From: Bolinopsis microptera
Lineage: Eukaryota > Ctenophora > Tentaculata > Lobata > Bolinopsidae
Direction: 5' to 3'
Assembly: GCF_026151205.1 (NCBI RefSeq)
Contig: NC_087076.1
Coordinates: forward strand, 12,261,675-12,325,674
Length of the DNA stretch: 64,000 nucleotides
This document shows, piece after piece, positions 40,701 to 49,619 of the stretch (position 1 is the stretch's first letter; the number at the start of each line of letters is the position of its first letter). The position numbers were made by a program, and so were the translations under genes. The notes below the pieces were generated by a model. It made no database searches. It was not told where the DNA came from and worked only from the letters and a program-made list of their open reading frames with translations.

Positions 40701-43700
40701 CCAACTGCACCTGTTAAAATAGTGTCATGTTTATTGATGGTATATCACTAGAATACCCAACTGCACCTGTTAAAATAGTGTCATGTTTATTGATGGTATA
40801 TCACTAGAATACCCAACTGCACCTGTTAAAATAGTGTCATGTTTATTGATGGTATATCACTAGAATACCCACCTGCACCTGTTAAAATAGTGTCATGTTT
40901 ATTGATGGTATATCACTAGAATACCCAACTGCACCTGTTAAAATAGTGTCATGTTTATTGATGGTATATCACTAGAATACCCAACTGCACCTGTTAAAAT
41001 ATTGTCATGTTTATTGATGGTATATCGCTAGAATACCCAACTGCACCTGTTAAAATAGTGTCATGTTTATTGATGGTATATCACTAGAATACCCAACTGC
41101 ACCTGTTAAAATAGTGTCATGTTTATTGATGGTATATCACTAGAATACCCAACTGCACCTGTTAAAATAGTGTCATGTTTATTGATGGTATATCACTAGA
41201 ATACCCAGCTGCACCTGTTAAAATAGTGTCATGTTTATTGATGGTATATCACTAGAATACCCAACTGCACCTGTTAAAATAGTGTCATGTTTATTGATGG
41301 TATATCACTAGAATACCCAACTGCACCTGTTGAAATAGTGTCATGTTTATTGATGGTATATCACTAGAATACCCAACTGCACCTGTTAAAATAGTGTCAT
41401 GTTTATTGATGGTATATCACTAGAATACCCAACTGCACCTGTTAAAATAGTGTCATGTTTATTGATGGTATATCACTAGAATACCCAACTGCACCTGTTA
41501 AAATAGTGTCATGTTTATTGATGGTATATCACTAGAATACCCACCTGCACCTGTTAAAATAGTGTCATGTTTATTGATGGTATATCACTAGAATACCCAA
41601 CTGCACCTGTTAAAATAGTGTCATGTTTATTGATGGTATATCACTAGAATACCCAACTGCACCTGTTAAAATAGTGTCATGTTTATTGATGGTATATCAC
41701 TAGAATACCCAACTGCACCTGTTAAAATAGTGTCATGTTTATTGATGGTATATCACTAGAATACCCAACTGCACCTGTTAAAATAGTGTCATGTTTATTG
41801 ATGGTATATCACTAGAATACCCAACTGCACCTGTTAAAATAGTGTCATGTTTATTGATGGTATATCACTAGAATACCCAACTGCACCTGTTAAATTAGTG
41901 TCATGTTTATTGATGGTATATCACTAGAATACCCAACTGCACCTGTTAAAATAGTGTCATGTTTATTGATGGTATATCACTAGAATACCCAACTGCACCT
42001 GTTAAAATAGTGTCATGTTTATTGATGGTATATCACTAGAATACCCAACTGCACCTGTTAAATAGTGTCATGTTTATTGATGGTATATCACTAGAATACC
42101 CAACTGCACCTGTTAAAATAGTGTCATGTTTATTGATGGTATATCACTAGAATACCCAACTGCACCTGTTAAAATAGTGTCATGTTTATTGATGGTATAT
42201 CACTAGAATACCCAACTGCACCTGTTAAAATAGTGTCATGTTTATTGATGGTATATCACTAGAATACCCAACTGCACCTGTTAAAATAGTGTCATGTTTA
42301 TTGATGGTATATCACTAGAATACCCAACTGCACCTGTTAAAATATTGTCATGTTTATTGATGGTATATCACTAGAATACCCAACTGCACCTGTTAAAATA
42401 GTGTCATGTTTATTGATGGTATTTTGATTTCGCTCATTAAGGTTTTGATTTCAGTAAATGAATATGCTGACCTTTCACAAACCACAGATGTACAAACATA
42501 TTTTTTTACAACCAGCCTCGCTCTAGCCAGTCACTTTAGCCCAAACTGTATATCTTCCCAATAAGATTGCGAAACTGAGCAGCACTATAGTGTTGCAACA
42601 TCTCAAGACTATTTTCATCATGGTGGCTTCAAATTGAATGGATAATCACGAGAACACTCATATCGTCATACCTTTTTTTATCAGCGCCACACCTTTTTCA
42701 GCGTGGCACTATATATTATGCCTATCAAGCAACCATATATAATAGCGGCACTATTATGATATATAGCTGGAGGGATGTACTTATAGCTGCACCAGTGCAC
42801 CACCCACACGACTGACGACTGAATAGATATTTGCTAGACAGTAGCAGCAAATAAAAGCCTGACGGAAGCGTGACCCATTTATGATGAAGGCGGTGTGGGG
42901 TGGCGTGGGGCGGCGTGGTGCGTGATTGTTGGTATATAATGATATAATGATATAGTAAATGCGGCATTTGGGAGGACGGGTATGATGTGCAATGTTTTGA
43001 TTTTCGTACCTGCAGTTGCATAATCGATGCGAACTTTCCTCTATGCTTTGTTGGCGAGATCTCTGAGATGTAGGGCTGAAATTATCTTAGTTTATCGAAT
43101 TGTTGTTTCAAGAAAATGTCTGTTTTGTTTTTCTAAATAGACTCAGTGATGACAATTTTATGATCAAGATACATAACATTGTCTGTCTTGTCATCATTGA
43201 GTCTATTCAGATAAAATCATCTTGAAAGAATCATCAAATGGGATTCAATAGGAATTTATAGTAATTCTTTTTCAGATCATTTGTTTAACTAAGTTATTAT
43301 AGATGAACTATTGATTTATAAGTTTATAGTTGAACTACAGTTAAATAGGAGGTTTAAGAAAATAACTATTTTGGGCTGACATAGATCATAAATAGATCAT
43401 AATATCCAGTAACTCTCAATTGTAAAGCTTTATAAGTGTCATTCTTTGATCGAGATTCCATTCATTGATCATATCGAATTATTAATTAATTAATTAATTA
43501 ATTAGTAATAATTAACATACGGATAAAGCGAGGCAGGTGATGCTGAGTCCCAGTCCAGTAATGCCTCGTCCCACAAATAAGAGCACGTACTCTTTGCTGT
43601 ACGCTATTAGAGAATACCTGGTGGGTAATGGGGTTACTTAGTTACTTAGTAACTTAGTTACTTAGTAACTTAGTTACTTACCACGTATATCACTTAGGAG

Positions 43701-45226
43701 AGGTAGGACTACTCAAACTACATATCACTTGAATCACTAATTACAGTGATACCCCGATTTACCGCGGAGTTTGGGAGAAAAGAAATGGCCGCGGTAATTT
43801 GGGGTTTGCTGTAAATCGGGATTTAATTGTATGACACTTGTATATGCTATCTTTACAGACCCATTAATAAATCATATTCAAAGTGTTTACAACTGATATC
43901 TAAAATTATTATATGCTTAGCAACTAGCTGTTGCTTAGCAACTAGCTGTTGAGCATGATCCTTATCTGAATATCAAATACATTTACCCTAAGAAATAGAA
44001 TAGAGCGGAAATCATTAACGCATGCTTCTTTCCGATGTGAACTACGAATCTTCCGAATATCAATCCTGACAGAAATGCTACCAAAGCTGCTAGAGACTGA
44101 AACGGATCGAGTTAATTTTGTGGTTGACAAACTTACCAGATTGATGGAAATATACGGATATTGTTAAATGAGCCGAGTGAAAGTCCAAAGTCGACTGAGC
44201 AAATAACATGATGAAATTGAAACCCTTCCTAACAATAAGTACAATGTACTATGTACAGTGTTTTATGTACAATGTACAATGTATAATATGTACCACAATT
44301 CATATCCACCCGCGAAAAGCTGCCCGCTAAATAGAATAATACTAAAAGCTCAAAACTTAGGGACCAGCTTTGAGCGGGTGCGGTATAATTACCAAATAAG
44401 GTAAGATAAATCCAGTAAAACTCACAGAAAACATCATCTGCTGAGTAGTGGAGGGTTTCTTGAGGTAAAAGTCGTCCCCCATATCATCCAGCGCTCCAGC
44501 CGAGTAGGCCACAGTAATCCCCATTAAACACCCACTGATAGCCACCCCAAACGAGTGTCGGAGAGCGGGTCCTATTGGCTGTGTGGACATTGCCTCCAAC
44601 TGGAAATACACGTTGGTATTAGTGTGCAATCTAGTCTAGGTAAACTATAGATAAAAATATAATATTAATCATAAGCTAAAATGTACTAATCTTTGTATTC
44701 TAAATGGGGAAAAGAAGAAACATTGTCAGTCAGGCTATATGGCAAATAATACCAACATGACGTATTTTCAATACCAACTTGCACATATATAGTTAAACCA
44801 ATATAAGTAACCAACCTATATATAGGTTGGTTACTTATATTGGTTTAACTTCCACCAACATAGTCTAGGCTGAACTTGATCACAGCAACTATATTTGCTG
44901 CGTTAAGATGATTCCTGAATGTTGAGTGAAGTGTCATAGTCGCAGCTAATAGTTGTATCTCCTTTTTATCGTTCACAGAAAATTATACAATTAAATTATA
45001 GATTTATTATATTTATTACGTATGAATATTATATCTACTAAGCAACAATTTGATCCAACAATATTTACAGTAGTAGTAGTGGTAGCTTAGTATAATAGTA
45101 GTAAACCCGCGATGAGCCTCGATAGGATATTACATAAATTTATATATTCATATATTCAATAATATCAATATGATTTATTAAATAAATATTAACACATACC
45201 CGGATACTGGCGGAGTACTCCATCAT
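37245..45226 (-). CDS. SLC2-type (GLUT-like) sugar transporter, whole gene
   Basis: Coding exons in gene order: 45226-45200, 44599-44426, 44096-43987, 43617-43521, 43075-43010, an unresolved sixth exon, 40038-39964, 39526-39431, 38503-38365, 38000-37874 and 37759-37245. With a 50-base sixth exon the total is 491 residues, typical for a 12-helix major facilitator sugar porter. Family signatures appear in order: GRFVVHIGKK after TM2, FVGRGITGLG in TM4, PYISEISPTKHRG, PETPRWL after TM6, the substrate-binding QQGTAINAVSSY in TM7, TDKAGRKLLL, GSIPWVLSGELF in TM10, and PETKGLT after TM12. It would move hexose or a related polyol across a membrane; substrate and exact clade cannot be told. It lies tail-to-tail with BHMT. 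Confidence 0.88.
37874..38000 (-). CDS. Transporter exon 10 (TM8)
   Basis: It codes VLADSNRIFREIGFTEPRTC through TFGSAALTDKAG. Acceptor gtttcag, donor gtttgt. A scrap similar to it is at 456-492. Confidence 0.88.
38098..38226. mobile_element. 129-bp miniature inverted-repeat element in transporter intron 9
   Basis: Perfect 24-base ends, ggggccatctacttaggacg plus tccg (38098-38121) and its complement (38203-38226), surround two gggggtggt words. A single end copy lies at 58694-58717. Confidence 0.75.
38365..38503 (-). CDS. Transporter exon 9 (TM7, QQ motif)
   Basis: It codes SQNLKPLFIMCVIMALQQGT then AINAVSSYISW. The glutamine pair lines sugar in this family. Acceptor ttgcag, donor gtatta. 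Confidence 0.88.
38560..39180 (+). repeat. Duplicated blocks in transporter intron 8
   Basis: The block at 38668-38806 recurs at 39030-39175 (tatgtcctaccggtag, gatggcgacttgtgtca and ctcaccgacctcac). A more diverged relative lies at 38890-38985. The word gaactcgagggcgtg is doubled at about 38584 and 38627. Confidence 0.75.
39431..39526 (-). CDS. Transporter exon 8 (central cytoplasmic loop)
   Basis: It codes WLMSRAKVREAEAALDTLME and a short acidic stretch, as in the intracellular loop between TM6 and TM7. Acceptor tatcag, donor gtgagt. Confidence 0.88.
39615..39785 (-). pseudogene. LINE ORF2 C-terminal fragment, copy 2
   Basis: It is about 90% identical to 17580-17745. The minus frame contains SMLLKEVGTNSKEELRILMR followed by a stop, where the other copy reads on. 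It lies in intron 7 of the transporter. Confidence 0.5.
39964..40038 (-). CDS. Transporter exon 7 (TM6 and PETPR)
   Basis: It codes WTACITSSIAVLNLFFIAIA then PETPR, with the arginine codon completed by exon 8. Acceptor ccttcag, donor gtaata. The 56-bp minisatellite begins about 34 bases upstream of its acceptor. Confidence 0.85.
40073..42421 (+). repeat. 56-bp minisatellite, about 42 copies, with a 672-bp higher-order repeat
   Basis: The unit contains gttaaaatagtgtcatgttt, attgatggtatatcactag and aatacccaactgcacct. Four marked variants (attgtcatg with tatcgctag; cccagctgc; gttgaaatag; cccacctgc) recur in the same order exactly 672 bases (12 units) apart, so a 12-unit block was duplicated. 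It occupies transporter intron 6. Confidence 0.95.
42535..42584 (-). CDS. Transporter exon 6, candidate A
   Basis: A 50-base segment with acceptor ctatag and donor gtgact starts in phase 0 and ends with two bases, as exons 5 and 7 require. It gives the family spacing, but its peptide (CCSVSQSYWEDIQFGL) is too polar for TM5. A hydrophobic reading exists only in an incompatible frame. Confidence 0.25.
42781..42818 (-). CDS. Transporter exon 6, candidate B
   Basis: A 38-base segment with acceptor attcag and donor gtacat has the same required phases and codes SSVVWVVHWCSY, which is hydrophobic as TM5 should be. It would make TM5 about four residues shorter than candidate A. Transcript data would decide. 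Confidence 0.3.
43010..43075 (-). CDS. Transporter exon 5 (PYISE motif)
   Basis: 22 codons: PYISEISPTKHRGKFASIMQ then LQ. Acceptor atttcag, donor gtacga. The PxYISExxPxxxRG pattern is diagnostic for sugar porters. Confidence 0.85.
43128..43222. repeat. Imperfect hairpin
   Basis: tagactcagtgatgacaa (43137) pairs with ttgtcatcattgagtcta (43188), flanked by further partial pairing, within transporter intron 4. Confidence 0.55.
43475..43690. repeat. Short tandem repeats around transporter exon 4
   Basis: (attaatta)n at 43479-43505 and (gttacttagtaactta)n at 43634-43682 flank the exon on both sides. Confidence 0.7.
43521..43617 (-). CDS. Transporter exon 4 (TM4 GRGITGLG)
   Basis: It codes YSLIAYSKEYVLLFVGRGIT and GLGLSITCLALS. 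Acceptor caccag and donor gtatgt, phase 0 end. Confidence 0.88.
43749..43825. repeat. Small foldback with ccgcggtaa core
   Basis: ataccccgatttaccgcgg pairs with ccgcggtaatttgggg and with gtaaatcggga just after. It is reminiscent of the ends of pogo/Tigger-type miniature elements, but too short to classify. Confidence 0.45.
43987..44096 (-). CDS. Transporter exon 3 (TM2, GR-GKK motif)
   Basis: It codes SLAALVAFLSGLIFGRFVVH and HIGKKHALM. Acceptor gtttcag, donor gtaaat, ending with two bases of a glycine codon. Confidence 0.88.
44426..44599 (-). CDS. Transporter exon 2 (TM1)
   Basis: 58 codons, phase 0 to 0, including FGVAISGCLMGITVAYSAGA. Acceptor tttccag and donor gtgagt. Confidence 0.88.
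44791..44850. repeat. Perfect 60-bp palindrome with no spacer (transporter intron 1)
   Basis: Bases 44791-44820 (agttaaaccaatataagtaa then ccaacctata) are followed directly by their exact reverse complement at 44821-44850. Confidence 0.95.
45200..45226 (-). CDS. Transporter exon 1
   Basis: It codes MMEYSASIR followed by a GTATGT donor, phase 0, joining to LEAMSTQPIGP. Two adjacent ATGs start it. Without it, translation could start at the internal ATG at 44590. Confidence 0.65.
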
Positions 45227-45258
45227 CTTCCCACAATGCTGCACACGTTAATTTAGTA

Positions 45259-45425
45259 GTGGTCACTCGTGGTCACAGTTGCTAGTGGTCACTCGTGGTC
45301 ACAGTTGGAAGTGGTCACTCGTGGTCACAGTTGGAAGTGGTCACTCGTGGTCACGGTTGGAAGTGGTCACTCGTGGTCACGGTTGGAAGTGGTCACTCGT
45401 GGTCACAGCTGGTAGTGATCACTCG
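45259..45425. promoter_or_regulatory. 26-bp tandem array of paired GGTCA words just upstream of the transporter start
   Basis: Six and a partial seventh unit of gtggtcactcgtggtcacag plus ttggaa begin 33 bases upstream of the transporter ATG. Every full unit carries TGGTCA-ctcg-TGGTCA, a direct repeat with four-base spacing, the geometry of nuclear-receptor DR4 sites. The repeat is seen; the regulatory role is inferred. Confidence 0.5.
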
Positions 45426-48000
45426 TTCAACTAACCATTCAGTACTGTTATAAAGCTATATAAAGTAATAAAGTTAGATCTTTATAGTTCATGAAGTGAA
45501 TTGTATTATCTAGCGATATTAGATATTATTACTCCATAGTGAAAAATGATAGACTGAGGCCGTTTTTTATAAATACGCGATGATATCGTTTCCCGCAAAA
45601 GTGCTCAACTAGGAGACTATAACTATGGGCATTAACAAGGAACCTTAATTGAAACTAACGGTAGATTCTCGATTGGAAATGCCACGAGTTCAATCCTCAG
45701 GGCTTACTCGAAGATCAAAATCGTGAACCGTTAAGTTAATTGGAATCCACCGTTGCTAACTGCATCGAATATAATTCTGTAATTTAAATTCAGGTTTTCT
45801 TAGCCGGTACATACTCAGGGGACACCGGAGGATGGCGCTTATGAATCTTCTAGGTTGAGTCATTGATGTAAATTGCCAAAATTGATAGACATATTTACAG
45901 ACATTGTTGCTTATTAAATCTTTAAATTCAAATTGAGAGATTAAAAATAAAATAAAATTCTTATTTTGAGAGCAATTATTTCCAAATGTTTTGCTTTTAA
46001 TGGATGACAAGAATGTTGCAAATTGATAATTTGTCGGGCATATTGTAACTATCAGGTAATGGCGACCATTTCAAATAAATGTTAATGAATTAATGTTATA
46101 CTTATACATTATATTACATATAATTACATGTAATTACATATAATTACATATAATTACTTATAATTACATATAATTACATATAATTACACACATACATATA
46201 TACATATATATAATAGTGGCACTGGGCACATGATTAACAGCGGTGGGTGAGGGTAAGTTTATATTTAGTCATGTCATCACATAAGTGACGTGGTTACCCC
46301 GTACCAAGCGGCCCCCTTCAATGTCTCCTAGGAAACCAGACAAACTCTCTGGAAGTATTGTGGTGAACTGCTATCTAGTGCTGCTCATATGTACATATTC
46401 TGATAGCTCTGGTTTGACTGTTTATATGTAAGTATGTAAGTATGTAAGTATGTATCTGTAGGGTACAAAATATAATACTTCATAGCATATCAGCAAGGAT
46501 TATTTAGAAATCAGGAAAGTTTCTGTCTCCTTCTACAATCTCTGACACTATAATGGGTGGAGCAAGGAATTCCTGACGGGAAGTAACACTTCTGAGAAGT
46601 AACCGTTACTTAGCAACTTGACTTGTTGGCTGAGACAAGTCAACAAGTCGAAGGAACGGTTAATTCCCTTTATGCAGAATCTAGGATTATATCATCTTAT
46701 CTTAGACTAAGAGTCTATATAAAATACAACACTGGTTTCTATAGAAACCAGTCTAGAACTGGAATCTGCAAACAGGCCATATATTGGCTCAAATTACGAC
46801 ATTCAGTGGTGCCCTTGGTATATTATTTATACACATATTATATTTACAATAAATGTATCCAATAGAAACCATTGGGGCCGATATACATATCAATAGGATA
46901 GCAGAAGTGATGATACGGGCCGGTTGGCACCTACACATCATGCTGGCGTCAACTGAGATGGCATCATCTAATAGCAATCACTAAGGTTTCTTCTTGCCGT
47001 TTTACTCAAGTGTATGAATTATAAAGTATATGATTATCGTATAAATTACAATTGCTAGTAACCTAGGAAACAACAAACAAGCGTCACTCGCACGTACTGT
47101 CTACACAACTAAAGAATGGTATACTATAAAACAGTTTAGCCTGTGTGCTAGTGTATTATGTATAGTGTATTATGTATAGTGTAGATCATCAGACAGCAAA
47201 ACATATGTACAAGTATACACATATGATTAACTTACACTGCCAACTAGTAACGCAAGATGAATACAACACAATTGTACAACATAATTGTACAACAGTAGTA
47301 CAATGTACATGCTGAACAATGCTAATTTCAGTAACTTATCAACATTCTACACAACACTAAGAATCAGGTGATTGATGTGTTGTGTCATGGGAAAATAGAC
47401 AAAGGATGTTAGACAGTGTGAAGTGTGAACTAACATCATTCAGCACACATTCTTCAACGAAACAAAAATATAGCGACATGAACCCTTACAAGAATAGCAC
47501 GCTTGCAAGGTATGCAGTCAAGGGAACACCATCTATGTGGAACGATATAAAGATAGAGCAAAGGAGCAAGATAAAGAATATCAAGTAAAAGGTGTATCGT
47601 GTTGCAGTATGTTTCCAAGTGGTAGTGTAACCATGGTTACACTATAGTGTTGTGACTTGTGAGCACGTGTATTTACACAACTCATTTCATTTAGAAATTA
47701 GTTTTTACATCACAATCTGCAAAAGGACAATAGTCACCATCTATGACCGTTGTTGCACCTGGTAAAAATAGACAAAAACTCAACATATCAGCATGCAGGA
47801 AGCATACAAAGAAGAAATCAAGAGAGAAAAATGAGAATTTGACGTAAAACAGAATCACGAGGATAGGTACAATATTGAGTTACAGAATACCAGATATATA
47901 ACGAAAATGTTAGTGAAGGAGCATATTTATAACAGTATAATAATGTAAAACCAGTAAACCATGTGAGACACTATAACATAAAATATGAGTACATAATTAT
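45426..48000. other. AT-rich region, no gene recognised
   Basis: It contains an (ataattacat)n run at 46110-46200, a (gtatgtaa)n run at 46425-46455, and cttag/gtaca-rich text. Frames of 60-85 codons show no domains. Confidence 0.5.
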
Positions 48001-48006
48001 GAGCAC

Positions 48007-48355
48007 CGGAACTAACACTTCCCTTACGTAATGTTATAGGTATACCCGGGCTATATAGTGAACAATATTACAAAGCACAAACACAGTATAATCCGGGAAC
48101 TAAAACTTCCCTTACGTAATGTTATAGCTGGTACCCGGGCTATAGTGAACAATATTACAAAGCACAAACACAGTATAATCCGGGAACTAAAACTTCCCTT
48201 ACGTAATGTTATAGCTGGTACCCGGGCTATAGTGAACAATATTACAAAGCACAAACACGGTATCCGGGAACTAACACTTCCCTTACGTAATGTTATAGGT
48301 ATACCCGGGCTATATAGTGAACAATATTACAAAGCACGAACACGGTATCCGGACT
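48007..48355 (+). repeat. Minisatellite of 85-89 bp, four units
   Basis: Each unit contains cttcccttacgtaatgttat and acccgggctat, followed by agtgaacaatattacaaagc. Units 2 and 3 are nearly identical. The perfect ttacgtaa word in each resembles a bZIP site. Confidence 0.85.
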
Positions 48356-48399
48356 GTATTAGGAGTTCAATAATTGTAGGACACAATATTAATTAGGTA

Positions 48400-49390
48400 G
48401 TGAGTAAGTGAGCCACACTATGCCTACTCAGAGAACTGTTTTGCAATTTGAAGTCATGACATTACAGTCATGACATCTGGTATATAGGATTATTTGGTAG
48501 TGACAGAGGATTAGAAACCTTTGTAATATATCGACTATGTGGGTAATACTACTGCGTATGAACTAAAACTCAAGAATATAGAATTAGTGGAACAGGTAGA
48601 AAGTATAGTTTAGAGAATCTGAATACATACTACTTTGCCGTCATTGTCAAATAAAATCCATACTTTCTACAGCACAGAACTTAGAGCTAGATAATTATAG
48701 AGATTAGAGAAATTTAAACATAAATGATTTTTAAAATTTCCTCGAACAAAGAAATATTTCTTTGAAATAAATGATGTATTTGTGTAACATTTTGAAAGTT
48801 TATTGACAAAAAAAAGCTTTCGACTAGCGGGTTTCTAGTATTATATATATTACGTTAATTAAATGTTACTCGCATTATTTTCTTGGTGACTTATAAGAGC
48901 TTATATCATTAGATCATAAGATTTTCTCTCGTATTCTATTGATGATGTGAAAAACGTAATACATATAATATCAACGGGTATGAAATAAAATTCAGGGCGA
49001 ATAATATTCACTTAATAATGAATAATAATATGCCAACGTTGCGATCATGTTAATCGAATCTTGTGATGCAGTCATATTGCGTATAATTGCTGTTGTGGTA
49101 TTTATGGGCTTTGCAAACATTATCTTGACCCTGAGCCAAGAAATTCCGATATTAGCTTTCCGGCGTACATATAATATATATTATATCTTTTTAAAACTGA
49201 GGAATTGATGGTTTTCTTAGAAACCCTCATTTAACTTTTAACGTACACTTTCTTCCCCGAACATACATAATGTGTCCACTGTGTTTGTGTGTCGATGTTT
49301 TATAGTTCGTTTATTAATTTAATTTTCTAATCACCCTGCTCTAGATTTTTTGTTTATGTTTATATTTTTGAGTTAAAATCTATTATTATT
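48400..49390. other. AT-rich region, no gene recognised
   Basis: A small hairpin (caaagaaatatttctttg) lies near 48747. Nothing else noted. Confidence 0.45.
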
Positions 49391-49395
49391 AAGAG

Positions 49396-49612
49396 TGTCA
49401 CCACCGACCAACATCATCCACCACCCACGAGTGTCACCACCGACCAACACACTCCACCACCCACGAGTGTCACCACCGACCAACACAGTCCATCACCCAC
49501 GAGTGTCACCACCGACCAACACAGTCCATCACCCACGAGTGTCACCACCGACCAACACAGTCCATCACCCACGAGTGTCACCACCGACCAACACACTCCA
49601 CCACCCAGATCG
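49396..49612 (+). repeat. 36-bp minisatellite, six units
   Basis: The unit is gtgtcaccaccgaccaacac plus a-tccatcacccacga. Since 36 is divisible by three, both strands show long open frames; these are not genes. Confidence 0.9.
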
Positions 49613-49619
49613 TTCAGGT

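Noticed and set aside
40073-42421. CRISPR-like array
   Set aside because: Units are contiguous 56-bp repeats without unique spacers, in an intron of an animal gene.
45685-45720. tRNA B-box-like gagttcaatcctc
   Set aside because: No matching A box or cloverleaf could be folded around it.
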